From Geomicrobium halophilum (lineage in GTDB: Bacteria; Bacillota; Bacilli; Bacillales; Marinococcaceae): a DNA stretch of 64,000 bases. This document shows positions 8,920 to 17,343 of the stretch, one piece after another (position 1 is the stretch's first letter; the number at the start of each line of letters is the position of its first letter). A program made the translations under genes and the position numbers. A model generated the notes under the pieces. That model saw only the letters and a program-made list of their open reading frames with translations, was not told the DNA's origin and ran no database searches. The DNA lies in the NCBI RefSeq assembly GCF_014207655.1, contig NZ_JACHHJ010000002.1, forward strand, positions 124,001 to 188,000, in the 5' to 3' direction.

Positions 8920-10686
8920 ATGTATCCACGATTTGAACCATCTGTCGTTGAGAGAATGCCATTCATATTTTTTACGGGAAAAGGCGGTGTGGGAAAAACT
9001 TCAACGGCTTCTGCAACGGCCGTTGCGCTTGCGGATGCTGGAAAGAAGGTGTTGTTAGTGAGCACTGATCCTGCATCAAATTTACAAGACGTTTTCTCTC
9101 AGGCGTTAAGTAACGAACCCAAAGAGTTAGATGATGTTAAGGGCCTATCTGTTTGTAACCTTGATCCTGAAGAAGCCGCCCGAGAATATCGTGAATCTGT
9201 CGTAGCTCCGTATCGTGGCACACTCCCCGAAGTGGCGATAACTCAAATGGAAGAACAATTAGCTGGGGCTTGTACAGTAGAAATCGCTGCTTTTGATGAA
9301 TTTACAGGATTACTTGCGAAACCAGACATTCACAAGCAATACGACCATATCATTTTTGATACTGCACCTACTGGTCATACGTTGCGATTATTGAAATTGC
9401 CTACAGCTTGGAGTGGCTATTTGGATGAATCCAAGCATGGTGCTTCTTGTTTGGGGCCGTTGACGGGGTTAGATGAGAAGAAAGATACGTATGAAACGGC
9501 TGTAGAAGCGTTATCTAACAACGACAAGACATTACTCGTACTTGTTACAAGACCAGAAACTTCAGCGATGAGTGAAGCCTCCCGTGCTTCCAAAGAGTTG
9601 CAAGGAGTGGGTATTGATAATCAATGTCTCATCATGAATGGGGTTTATGACACTGTTGATCAGAGCGATCATACGTCAAAGTCATTATTTGAACGTCAGC
9701 AACAAGCGATTAAAGAGAGAAACAACGCCCTTCAACCCTTGCGTACGTTTATGTTGCCACTGGTTTCTTTTCCTCTCACGGGCATTGATCATTTGAGGAA
9801 ATTGTATAGCGATGAGACTTCAACGAAATTTTTGGTGGATGAATATTCACTGGACACTCAGAAATTACACACGCTTCCGGCATTAGTTCAAAACTATGCG
9901 GAGCAATCTCCTCGAGTGATCATGACGATGGGTAAAGGTGGTGTTGGAAAAACAACCCTTGCATCCATGTTAGCTGTCGGGCTTGTGGAAAAAGGAAATC
10001 ACGTTCATTTGACGACAACCGACCCTGCTTCCCACCTCTATGAACGATTTAATGGATCGGGGAGCGAGAAGTTAAAAATCACTCAAATTGACCCTGTTCA
10101 TGAGGTCCAAGAATACAAGGAAAAGGTATTACAACAAGCTGGACCGTTAGATGAAGAAGCAAAAGAATACCTTGAAGAGGATTTGCGCTCCCCTTGTACA
10201 GAGGAAATTGCTGTATTTCAAGCTTTTGCAAAAGTGGTCGATGCATCTGACGATGAAATTGTCATTATCGATACGGCTCCGACAGGGCATACGTTGCTGC
10301 TCTTAGATGCAGCACAATCGTATCACCAAGAGATTCAACGCTCGACAGGTGAAGTGCCAGAAAGCGTGGAAAAGTTACTTCCACGTTTACGAAACCCGGA
10401 AGAAACGGATATTTTACTCGTGTCACTACCTGAAGCTACGCCTGTGTACGAAGCCAGACGATTACAAGACGATTTAAAGCGTGCAGGGATTACGGCCAAT
10501 CATTGGGTCATCAATCAAAGTTTGTATGAGACACATACGACTGAAAGCGTCCTTGCTGCAAAAGCGCAGTATGAAAAAAGATGGATCAAGGAAGTTAATG
10601 AATCTTATAGCACATTTACAGTCGTCATGCCATGGCAAGCAGAAGATACCATTGGCTACGATCAAATGAAACAACAATTAACGTAA
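8920..10686 (+). CDS. arsA: ArsA arsenite-stimulated ATPase
   Basis: 588 residues, two homologous halves each with a deviant Walker A (GKGGVGKTS near residue 16 and GKGGVGKTT near residue 338) and a signature DTAPTGHTLRLL or DTAPTGHTLLLL. Cysteines in ACTVE and PCTEE correspond to the As(III) metalloid site. It energises ArsB for arsenite export and receives metalloid from ArsD. It follows arsD closely and precedes the TrxB-like gene by 17 bases. Length is normal. Confidence 0.95.
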   Translation: MYPRFEPSVVERMPFIFFTGKGGVGKTSTASATAVALADAGKKVLLVSTDPASNLQDVFSQALSNEPKELDDVKGLSVCNLDPEEAAREYRESVVAPYRGTLPEVAITQMEEQLAGACTVEIAAFDEFTGLLAKPDIHKQYDHIIFDTAPTGHTLRLLKLPTAWSGYLDESKHGASCLGPLTGLDEKKDTYETAVEALSNNDKTLLVLVTRPETSAMSEASRASKELQGVGIDNQCLIMNGVYDTVDQSDHTSKSLFERQQQAIKERNNALQPLRTFMLPLVSFPLTGIDHLRKLYSDETSTKFLVDEYSLDTQKLHTLPALVQNYAEQSPRVIMTMGKGGVGKTTLASMLAVGLVEKGNHVHLTTTDPASHLYERFNGSGSEKLKITQIDPVHEVQEYKEKVLQQAGPLDEEAKEYLEEDLRSPCTEEIAVFQAFAKVVDASDDEIVIIDTAPTGHTLLLLDAAQSYHQEIQRSTGEVPESVEKLLPRLRNPEETDILLVSLPEATPVYEARRLQDDLKRAGITANHWVINQSLYETHTTESVLAAKAQYEKRWIKEVNESYSTFTVVMPWQAEDTIGYDQMKQQLT

Positions 10687-10703
10687 TACGGAGGTCCTCC
10701 CCC

Positions 10704-11483
10704 ATGAATAAACATCGAGTTTCAATCATAGGAACGGGCCCAGCAGGGCTCACCGCAGCCATCTATTTAGCACGAGCAAACATGAATCCAGTCATTATTG
10801 AAGGGGTTGAGCCCGGCGGACAGCTTACAACAACGACAGAAGTTGAAAATTTTCCGGGCTTTATTGAAGGGATTACAGGACCGGAATTGATGGATAACAT
10901 GCGAAAGCAAGCGGAACGTTTTGGTGCCACATGTGATGGATTCTTCTATAATGGCAAAAAGGTTGTTGTTATAGGTGGGGGTGACTCTGCTATGGAAGAA
11001 GCAAACTTTCTTACGAAGTTCGCAGATGAAGTGGTTATCGTTCATCGGAGACATGAATTACGAGCATCCAAAATTATGCAGGATCGTGCGAATGAAAACC
11101 CTAAAATTTCGTGGCAAATGAACCAATCAGCAAAGGCCTATGTTGCCAACGAGCAAGGGATCATCCAAGGTTTAAAAATTATCGATAATGACAGTGGTGA
11201 AGAAAAAACGATTGAAACGAACGGGATCTTTGTAGCGATTGGACATAACCCAAATACTGAATTTCTTGAAGATGCACTTAAAAAAGATGCTGAAGGCTAT
11301 CTACAAGTTGAACCGGGAACCACCAAAACGAATATTGCTGGCGTTTTTGCTTGTGGTGATGTTCAGGATGTAACCTATAAGCAAGCCGTCACTGCTGCAG
11401 GAACGGAATGTATGGCAGCTTTAGACACGGAGCGTTTCTTAGAAGGCGAAGCAACGCTAGATTGGAGCAAGTCACTCTCGTAA
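10704..11483 (+). CDS. Thioredoxin-reductase-like protein with internal deletion that removes part of the active site
   Basis: About 259 residues against roughly 310-320 for TrxB. The FAD-binding start (IGTGPAGLTAAIYLARA), PGGQLTTTTEVENFPGF and the NADPH motif (VVVIGGGDSAMEEA) are present, as is the C-terminal FAD motif (GVFACGDVQD). Between QAERFGA and TCDGFFY about 60 residues expected in the family are absent, in frame, and the redox CxxC box has become G-A-T-C, so the first cysteine is lost. The original job was probably to recycle thioredoxin for ArsC. The protein is unlikely to work as a normal reductase. The ATG has GGAGG before it; upstream in-frame codons overlap arsA. Confidence 0.8.
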   Translation: MNKHRVSIIGTGPAGLTAAIYLARANMNPVIIEGVEPGGQLTTTTEVENFPGFIEGITGPELMDNMRKQAERFGATCDGFFYNGKKVVVIGGGDSAMEEANFLTKFADEVVIVHRRHELRASKIMQDRANENPKISWQMNQSAKAYVANEQGIIQGLKIIDNDSGEEKTIETNGIFVAIGHNPNTEFLEDALKKDAEGYLQVEPGTTKTNIAGVFACGDVQDVTYKQAVTAAGTECMAALDTERFLEGEATLDWSKSLS

Positions 11484-11520
11484 AAGAGGGAATTAAAATT
11501 TATGTGTGGAGGTTTTTATG

Positions 11521-11793
11521 ATGACGATTACAGAGACAGCAAAAGAAGTATTGGTGAGCACGATGAATGAAAATCAAGCTGAGGGTATTCGTTTTTATTT
11601 CGCAGGTCAAGGATGCTGTGGTCCACAGCTTGGTGTATCCATGGATACACCTGAGCAAGAGGATACGATACAAGAAGTTAATGGGATAAGTGTGGCGATG
11701 GATCAGCGTGTCGCAAGCATGGCCGAAGGCGTATCCCTTGATGTCAAAAATGGCGGTCTTGTAATGGAAGGACTTCCAGAGAGCAATTGTTAA
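11521..11793 (+). CDS. HesB/IscA-like small protein of the ars operon
   Basis: About 90 residues resembling the HesB/IscA A-type fold: TITETAKEVLV at the start, IRFYFAGQGCCGPQLGVSMD in the middle, and a terminal Cys in PESNC. The vicinal CC followed by GP and the last Cys may bind a metal, metalloid or cluster. Small proteins of this kind often travel with ars operons; the exact role is unknown. ATG 11521 has GGAGG 8 bases upstream; ATG 11518 is also possible. Last gene of the arsenic unit. Confidence 0.65.
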   Translation: MTITETAKEVLVSTMNENQAEGIRFYFAGQGCCGPQLGVSMDTPEQEDTIQEVNGISVAMDQRVASMAEGVSLDVKNGGLVMEGLPESNC

Positions 11794-11807
11794 TGATTGA
11801 CAATAAT

Positions 11808-11833
11808 AGCCTCGCCCAAGGAGTGGCGGGGCT
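11808..11833 (+). terminator. Hairpin closing the ars operon
   Basis: A 9-bp GC-rich stem (AGCCTCGCC with GGCGGGGCT, one T-G pair) 15 bases after the last ars gene. It lacks a strong T-run (CATTCTAT), so it is a likely but not classical terminator. Confidence 0.5.
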
Positions 11834-11904
11834 CATTCTATGCTAAATAAGCTTTTATGGATTTATGATCATTTTTAATAGATGGATAGGCGAAGGGATG
11901 AGTG

Positions 11905-13530
11905 ATGTTGGATCTACAAGAGCTCCTGTTTATGTTTTTCGGAGGTCTGGGTATTTTTTTGTTTGGCATTAAATACATGAGTAACGGACTCACAAAAATT
12001 GCTGGAGACCGTTTGCGTGATTTATTGGATCGTTTCACATCTAATCCGATTAAAGGTGTCCTTGTCGGGATTGTGGCAACGATTTTGTTACAGACAAGTA
12101 CAAGCACGACCGTATTAACCATTGGACTGGTAAACGCCGGTTTTATGACGCTGCGTCAAGCCATTGGTGTTATTATGGGCGCAAATGTGGGAACAACCGC
12201 CACCGCGTTCATAATAGGAATTGACGTTGCGGACTATGCATTACCGATCCTCTTCATAGGAACTCTTTTACTTTTCTTCTTCAAAAACAGCAAAGTCAAC
12301 AACTTTGGACAAGCCATCTTTGGGTTTGGATCCTTATTTTTAGGGCTTAACATTATGGGGGATGGGGTTGCCCCATTGGCGGACACTCAGGCGTTTGAGA
12401 ATCTAACCCTCAGTATGAGCGACACCCCCATTTTAGGGGTGATGATTGGAACAGCTTTGACGGTTGCTGTTCAAAGTTCCACGGCATCCATTGGTTTATT
12501 GCAGCAACTTTATGATACAGGGGCCATGGAATTAAGTGCTGCCTTACCCGTTTTATTCGGGGATAATATCGGGACGACGATCACAGCGGTTTTAGCTTCG
12601 ATTGGGGCTTCTTTGGCTGCCAAACGAGCCGCACTCAGCCATGTTATTTTTAACTTAGTAGGAGCAACAATTGTTTTGATATTTTTGCAACCGTTCATGG
12701 CTTTAATCGCCACCATCGAGGAAACGTTTAATCTTATTCCACCTATGACTATTGCTGTTGCCCATGGCTCTTTCAATGTCACAAACCTACTCCTACAAGT
12801 ATCATTTATTGGTGTATTAGCAGCCATTGTGACGAAGCTCATCCCCGGCAAAGATACAGATATCGAATACAAACCTAAACATCTTGATCCTGCTTTTGTT
12901 CAACGCTCACCTGCTATTGCACTTGGCCAAGCACAAAAAGAAGTGTTGCGCATGGGTGAGTTTGCCCAACAAGGATTACAAGAAGTGAATCAGTATAGTA
13001 AACATCCCCGTCGAAGAAGCGCAGAACGCATCACTCAGTATGAGGAAGCGATTAACAACCTGGATCGAACCATTACGGATTATTTAACACAAATTTCTAG
13101 TCGATCTCTATCAGGTGAAAACTCCTATTTGCATACCATTCTCTTGAATACAGTACGGGATATTGAACGCATAGGAGATCATATGGAAAATATTATGGAG
13201 CTCGTTGATTATCAAGTTGAAAAAAAGGTTGTTATTTCTGAAGAAGCAAAAGAAGATCTTGAAGAGATGTTCTCGTTAACCCTTCGCACATTTCAAGACG
13301 CTGTTTATGCACTTGAACATCATGATTTAGATACAGCACATGCAACGGAACAACAGGAAGATAAGATTGACCAAATGGAAAGAACTATGCGCTTAAAGCA
13401 TATCAGACGTATGAATGAGGGGCGCTGTTCAGGATCAGCTGGTGTCATATTCGTTGACATCGTAAGTAATCTTGAACGTATCGGTGACCATTCTGTTAAT
13501 ATCGCAGAAACGGTTTTAAATGAAAAATAA
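11905..13530 (+). CDS. Na/Pi-cotransporter family protein with PhoU-like tail
   Basis: About 541 residues. Residues 1-310 form the membrane part with two inverted NptA-type repeats, including QTSTSTTVLTIGLVNAG and VQSSTASIGLLQQL, plus MGANVGTTATA and GDNIGTTITA. Residues about 340-540 form a PhoU-like four-helix domain with RDIERIGDHMENI and NLERIGDHSVNI. The family moves sodium with phosphate. Beside an arsenic operon it could serve phosphate homeostasis under arsenate stress, but that is inference. GAAGGGATG precedes the start. Confidence 0.85.
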   Translation: MLDLQELLFMFFGGLGIFLFGIKYMSNGLTKIAGDRLRDLLDRFTSNPIKGVLVGIVATILLQTSTSTTVLTIGLVNAGFMTLRQAIGVIMGANVGTTATAFIIGIDVADYALPILFIGTLLLFFFKNSKVNNFGQAIFGFGSLFLGLNIMGDGVAPLADTQAFENLTLSMSDTPILGVMIGTALTVAVQSSTASIGLLQQLYDTGAMELSAALPVLFGDNIGTTITAVLASIGASLAAKRAALSHVIFNLVGATIVLIFLQPFMALIATIEETFNLIPPMTIAVAHGSFNVTNLLLQVSFIGVLAAIVTKLIPGKDTDIEYKPKHLDPAFVQRSPAIALGQAQKEVLRMGEFAQQGLQEVNQYSKHPRRRSAERITQYEEAINNLDRTITDYLTQISSRSLSGENSYLHTILLNTVRDIERIGDHMENIMELVDYQVEKKVVISEEAKEDLEEMFSLTLRTFQDAVYALEHHDLDTAHATEQQEDKIDQMERTMRLKHIRRMNEGRCSGSAGVIFVDIVSNLERIGDHSVNIAETVLNEK

Positions 13531-13650
13531 CAGTGATTGGATTGTATCTACTCTTCAGCGAAGGGTGCCTAATCGAATAAGTACGCCCTTCTGAATCGCG
13601 CCATTTAACGGGATAAAGATGAGATTATTTCCACTTTGAAAAAGACCCCC

Positions 13651-13682
13651 TTGACCCTGTACCAAGGTACAGGATTTAGGGT
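13651..13682 (+). promoter_or_regulatory. MerR-type operator-promoter
   Basis: TTGACC (-35, 13651-13656) and a TAGGGT-like -10 (13677-13682) are separated by about 20 bases, longer than the optimum. The spacer holds a perfect dyad, CCTGTACC-AA-GGTACAGG (13656-13673). An overlong spacer with a central dyad is the hallmark of MerR-activated promoters. It drives merR and the thioredoxin-like gene. Confidence 0.85.
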
Positions 13683-13707
13683 ATTAATTGAGGAGGGAAA
13701 GGACATG

Positions 13708-14124
13708 AATGGTTTAACGATAAGTCAAATAGCAAAAGCATCGAACGTTAATATTGAAACAGTGAGATATTACGAAAAACGTGGACTTATCTCTGAACCT
13801 CCTCGGACAGAATCTGGTTACAGAATGTTTTCGGAAGAGGTGATTCAAGACATTCAATTTATTAAACGCGCCCAAGATATCGGATTTACTCTAGAGGAAA
13901 TTAAAACGCTGGTAATAGCTTCTCATAATGAAGACTTTCATTCAGAGGAAATATACGAATTTGCGATGAATAAAATCCATGAAATCGAGAAAAAAATACA
14001 CGATTTTAACCACATGAAATCGTTATTAGGGGATTTAGCAGCAAAATGTCCAGGTTCAGGTGTCCCTAAAGACCAATGTCCAATCATTACAAACCTATCT
14101 AAAGGAAAGATTGAAGATGGCTGA
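13708..14124 (+). CDS. MerR-family metal-responsive regulator
   Basis: 138 residues. Winged helix at residues 5-70 (ISQIAKASNVNIETVRYYEKRGLI), dimerisation coiled coil at residues 80-110, and a C-terminal metal loop KCPGSGVPKDQCPII with Cys115 and Cys125. The sequence resembles Bacillus mercury MerR, which needs three cysteines; the first (Cys79 in strain RC607) is replaced here by His79/Ser80. A strict mercury role is therefore doubtful, and Cd, Zn or Pb sensing is an option given the CadD remnant downstream. GAGGAGGGAAAGG precedes ATG 13708; an upstream start at 13636 would run through the operator. Confidence 0.85.
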   Translation, partial: NGLTISQIAKASNVNIETVRYYEKRGLISEPPRTESGYRMFSEEVIQDIQFIKRAQDIGFTLEEIKTLVIASHNEDFHSEEIYEFAMNKIHEIEKKIHDFNHMKSLLGDLAAKCPGSGVPKDQCPIITNLSKGKIEDG

Positions 14125-14392
14125 AAAATTAGTTGAATTATTTACGTCAGGTTGCCCTATCTGTGAAAGGACTGTGAAACAAGTCAGAGACCTTACGCAA
14201 TATAGTGCTGAGCATGAAGTTGTTGTGTATGATTTGAATAAGAAATGTGACACCAACAAATGTGAAGATAAAGCTAAAGAGTATGGGATTCAATCGGTTC
14301 CAGCAGTCGCAATTGACGGGAAATTAGCGGATTGCTGCAGCAACAATGGGGTTAATTTCGATACTTTAGAAGCAGAGATACTAGGTAAATAA
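14117..14392 (+). CDS. Cys-rich thioredoxin-like protein partnered with MerR
   Basis: 91 residues with a thioredoxin/glutaredoxin-like fold: beta strand KLVELFTS, redox motif CPIC, helix, then KKCDTNKC, cis-Pro region SVPAVAIDGK and a further CC (DCCSNNGV). Seven cysteines in so small a protein suggest metal or thiol binding. The start overlaps the merR stop by 8 bases, so the two are translationally coupled and presumably controlled by the same MerR promoter. Role in metal or disulfide handling is inference. Confidence 0.75.
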   Translation: MAEKLVELFTSGCPICERTVKQVRDLTQYSAEHEVVVYDLNKKCDTNKCEDKAKEYGIQSVPAVAIDGKLADCCSNNGVNFDTLEAEILGK

Positions 14393-14423
14393 TTCACGGG
14401 ACAGAATTACACTTAACTTACGG

Positions 14424-14455
14424 TCAAGGGACTTCGTTTGTATGAAGTCCCTTGA
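14424..14455 (+). terminator. Strong hairpin after the MerR-thioredoxin pair
   Basis: A perfect 12-bp inverted repeat (TCAAGGGACTTC and its complement) with an 8-base loop. The downstream sequence is not T-rich, so it may be a processed terminator or a scar at the junction with the CadD remnant. Confidence 0.5.
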
Positions 14456-14587
14456 TCAAATTATTGGCAGATCTCAGAGAAAATTGAGGATTATGAACGT
14501 TGGATTGTTCCGATCGTGTTCATAGGGTTAGGTTTATATATTATGTATGAAAATGGTACGATCAACACTCTAATTTCCCTTTTATAG
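14456..14587 (+). pseudogene. C-terminal remnant of a CadD-type cadmium resistance transporter
   Basis: The last 43 codons of a membrane protein are preserved, including [16 protein letters not shown] and YIMYENGTI, the characteristic end of CadD-family cadmium transporters, followed by a stop. No upstream part of the gene exists; the MerR-thioredoxin unit and a hairpin are joined directly to it. This points to a deletion or replacement that removed most of a cadmium resistance gene. Confidence 0.7.
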
Positions 14588-15292
14588 GGTTTTGTATGGT
14601 GATTGATTTTATTTGAAAGGCAAATTTAATTCGCTTCGAAATGGAATTGAATAACGGACTAAGAATTTAAACTGTGACTTTTTAAAAGTCACAAGAAAAT
14701 CACAAAAAAGGCGATTACAGGCGAGAAAATACGAACTAACGTACCCTTTCCGGGATGTTAATTAGCAATATCGATTAGAAATAATATAGGTCTGAATATA
14801 GGTAAACATACCTGATATATGGGCGGCATGATATAATTTATACACTTAGATAAAAGGTAGAATGCTGGTCAAGCTTTAGGGGGAATTTATGAACAATTTT
14901 TCAAAAGGAGATTGTATTCATGCCATTCAATTGGTAAGGAATTAGGCGAGACGATTGATCAAAAAACTTATATTCATTTCAGAGAAATAGTACAAGAATG
15001 GGAAATTGTTGGATTTTTATTTCCAGAGATTCAGACGATTAAAAATCAGTGTGGAAGTTTTGAGGAGGCTTTGTCACTATCAGTTGAAGCCGGATGATGT
15101 AGGTTTTAGTGGCATTAGTATGGGAAATCAAATCGGATACATTACTATTTGTTCCCTTTTCAACGGTATGATCGCTTTATTCAATTAAAGGGACAGATTG
15201 TTGAACAGTATAAACATAATTTTTGGTGCTTGTTTTGTTTTCTTCCATGTTTGTAGCACGAGTCAATTTTATTTAAAGGGGGGGGTAAAATA
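14588..15292. other. Intergenic region with broken reading frames
   Basis: No intact gene recognised. There is a perfect dyad GTGACTTTT-TAAAAGTCAC-like element near 14672-14692. A short open frame at about 14863-15097 (with EIVQEWEIVGFLFPEI) continues in another frame (DDVGFSGISMGNQIG) up to 15188, which looks like a small gene damaged by a frameshift. I do not recognise the family. Confidence 0.3.
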
Positions 15293-15739
15293 ATGAGTGA
15301 TGAAAATATGAGAGAAGTTCGTAATAATGTACATTCGGGTCAAGATAAATATGTTTACTTCATTTTAGCTGTTACTGTAGCTGCAATAGGATATACAATT
15401 GCACAAACTGAGGATTTAGAAGAACTTAGTTATACCCAGATACCATTGGGTATTAGTTTGATTTGCTGGGGGATAAGTTTTTGGTTTGGTTGTCGCAATC
15501 GTGAATATAATAATTCAATACTTTATTCAAACTATGAATTATTAAAAGTTCAAAAGGGGCAGCATTCTGAAGTTCCAAACCATCCAGATTATGAGAAAGC
15601 TGCTTCAGATGGGATTCTCGACGCAATAAATAAAAATAATAAAAGGGTAGAAAATTTTGGGCGCGGTCAGAGGAATATGTTTATTATAGGTGTATTGTTA
15701 TTTGTATTGTGGCGCATCGTTGAAATATTATACTCTTAG
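15293..15739 (+). CDS. Small membrane protein of unknown function
   Basis: 148 residues, not recognised. Two closely spaced membrane segments (residues about 20-37 and 49-66) and a third at the C-terminus (about 128-145), with a polar loop containing HPDYEKAASDGILDAINKNNKRVENFGRGQ. AAAGGGGGGG precedes the ATG. It stands alone between decayed sequences, so no role can be drawn from neighbours. Confidence 0.6.
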   Translation: MSDENMREVRNNVHSGQDKYVYFILAVTVAAIGYTIAQTEDLEELSYTQIPLGISLICWGISFWFGCRNREYNNSILYSNYELLKVQKGQHSEVPNHPDYEKAASDGILDAINKNNKRVENFGRGQRNMFIIGVLLFVLWRIVEILYS

Positions 15740-15802
15740 TCTTTTTATATAACCTTAACACTTGGAGTTATCATGAATATAAGTCGGAAAGGGGTGAGTT
15801 CG

Positions 15803-16024
15803 ATGTTCTTTAATACTTTCAAACGTCGATCGAATAAAAAGGGCAAGTGCGATTTGAGTAGTACCCAAAATTATAAAACCCCGTATGAGAGAACACAGAA
15901 TATTATCGATTTACACTTTCATTATAATGACGATGATTCACCTGAGATTTCCGATGAAGAACCGATCATTCATCGTTTGCTTATAGGTACAAAACAAATA
16001 GGTGTAAATGATTTTATTCTGTGA
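15803..16024 (+). pseudogene. Short ORF ending in a fragment shared with the downstream spoIIP-like gene
   Basis: 73 codons from ATG 15803 (GGAAAGGGGTGAG upstream). The C-terminal part contains DDDSPEISDEEPIIH, encoded by 36 bases (15939-15974) identical and in the same frame as 21277-21312 in the spoIIP-like gene. After this stretch the two diverge and this ORF ends quickly. The N-terminal part (FKRRSNKKGKC, YERTQNIIDLHFHYND) is basic and not recognised. It reads as a chimera or leftover of a duplication rather than a working gene. Confidence 0.45.
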
Positions 16025-16144
16025 TAACAGTTTTATTCACTATTTCGCCCTCAAGAAGTGATATTGGATGAAGTAGCATCCAACAATTCAATTTTATCAC
16101 CATTTCCACTTAATCCAAAAATCGAACACCGTTAAAGCATTTGA

Positions 16145-16783
16145 CTAAGTGTTGTTAGCTTCTTTATATTCCTTCATGATTTTATAAAAAGTGTTTTTCT
16201 TTAGTTCTAATACCTCCATAAACCAAGCGCCGGTTATTTCTCCGTTTCTCCATTTTGGATAATTATCTTCTATAACATGTAGCTGTCTTTTGCTTATATT
16301 AGAAAGATTGATTGAAGGACGCCCTAAATGTTTCCCTTGAGATTTAGCTACCTCGATCCCTTCAGCTTGTCTTTGGCGGATTTTCTTCCGTTCTTGGTCT
16401 GCAACATATGAAAGCAAAGATAAAAATTGATCTTCCATTAATTGTCCCATATCCCCCATTTCTCGGAACTTACGGCTGTCAAATAAAGATTCATTTTCTA
16501 ATACGACTATATCTGCTTTCAATTCTCTGGTTATATATTTCCATTCCGTAATGACCTCATCATAGTTACGTCCCAAACGATCAAGCGCATCCATATAGAT
16601 GATATCTTCTTCATTAAGAACCTTGCGCAGTAATTGGTATTGGGGGCGCTCGAAATTTTTCCCACTCGCTCGATCAACAAAAATGCGTCGTGCCTCAACG
16701 TCCCTTTCCAACATTTTGTGTAACTGGCGCTGTTCATTCTGATCTTTAGAACTCACTCGTATGTACCCATAAGTAACTACCAT
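16145..16783 (-). CDS. Serine recombinase (resolvase/invertase family)
   Basis: About 212 residues. The N-terminal catalytic domain shows YGYIRVSSKDQNEQRQL with the nucleophile Ser, DRASGKNFERPQ, and MDALDRLGRNYDEV; the C-terminus carries the RQAEGIEVAKSQGKHLGRPS linker and a Hin-like HTH. It fits Tn3-type resolvases or related plasmid resolvases. ATG 16783 has GGGGG before it; the longer frame from 16906 would run through the res-like repeats. No transposase accompanies it, so it may be a remnant of a transposon or act alone in multimer or element resolution. Confidence 0.85.
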   Translation of the reverse strand: MVVTYGYIRVSSKDQNEQRQLHKMLERDVEARRIFVDRASGKNFERPQYQLLRKVLNEEDIIYMDALDRLGRNYDEVITEWKYITRELKADIVVLENESLFDSRKFREMGDMGQLMEDQFLSLLSYVADQERKKIRQRQAEGIEVAKSQGKHLGRPSINLSNISKRQLHVIEDNYPKWRNGEITGAWFMEVLELKKNTFYKIMKEYKEANNT

Positions 16784-16804
16784 ATTCGCTACCCCCATTG
16801 GCAT

Positions 16805-17000
16805 TGGTATATCACTTATTATAAAATTTTTGTTTATAAAGGTAAATGATAAATATAAACGTTTATAAAAATTTTGGATCACATTTATAAACTTGATGTG
16901 ATACACTTTTATCGATGTGTGCTTCCTTTCCTTAAAGGTATACCTTTATAAACGCTGTGATAATATCCATATATTTATAGGACAAATGTTTTTCTAGCGT
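16805..17000. repeat. Resolvase res-like region with repeated TTTATAAA boxes
   Basis: Upstream of the recombinase, the box (G/C)TTTATAAA or close variants occurs about four times (around 16831, 16859, 16884, 16944), some followed by TGTGATA, and a perfect dyad AAAGGTATACCTTT lies at 16934-16947. Spaced inverted boxes next to the gene are what a res site and resolvase promoter look like. Subsite limits cannot be set by eye. Confidence 0.5.
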
Positions 17001-17077
17001 ATTGGCGTCTTCAAAGATTCTCCATATTTATTTGGTATCTTTTATGTTGAGGTCGATGATTAAAGGAGGGAGTCTGC

Positions 17078-17317
17078 ATGAAAAACAAAAAGTTCTTACT
17101 CATTCCATCGCTTGCTATTACTGCTTTATTGGTGGCAAGTCCGATCGGTATTACATGGGCATCTGGAGATCAAAGTGAAGGCGGTATGATGAATGGAATG
17201 ATGATGGAAGATGGCAAGAATGAGATGATGGATGCTATGAATTCCCCAGAGGGTGAAAAGATGATGAATGCTTGTCAGGATTTCATGTCCTCCAATAACA
17301 CAGAAGAATCAGATTAA
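17078..17317 (+). CDS. Met-rich secreted peptide (copy 1)
   Basis: 79 residues: a Sec signal peptide (KNKKFLLIPSLAITALLVASP, with a likely cut near ASG) and a mature part of about 50 residues with 13 Met, including GGMMNGMMM and EGEKMMNACQDFM, and one Cys. A second gene at 41349 encodes a near-identical protein lacking seven residues in the middle. Met clusters of this kind bind Cu(I) or Ag(I) in known exported proteins, and both copies lie in a copper/metal island, but copper binding is inference. AAAGGAGGGAG precedes the ATG; about 60 bases upstream are also shared with copy 2. Confidence 0.75.
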   Translation: MKNKKFLLIPSLAITALLVASPIGITWASGDQSEGGMMNGMMMEDGKNEMMDAMNSPEGEKMMNACQDFMSSNNTEESD

Positions 17318-17343
17318 CTGGGGATTGAAGTCATAGTAGGTTT

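Noticed and set aside
13708-14124. Mercury-specific MerR
   Set aside because: One of the three Hg-binding cysteines is missing and no merA, merT or merP is nearby; kept as a MerR-family regulator of unknown metal.
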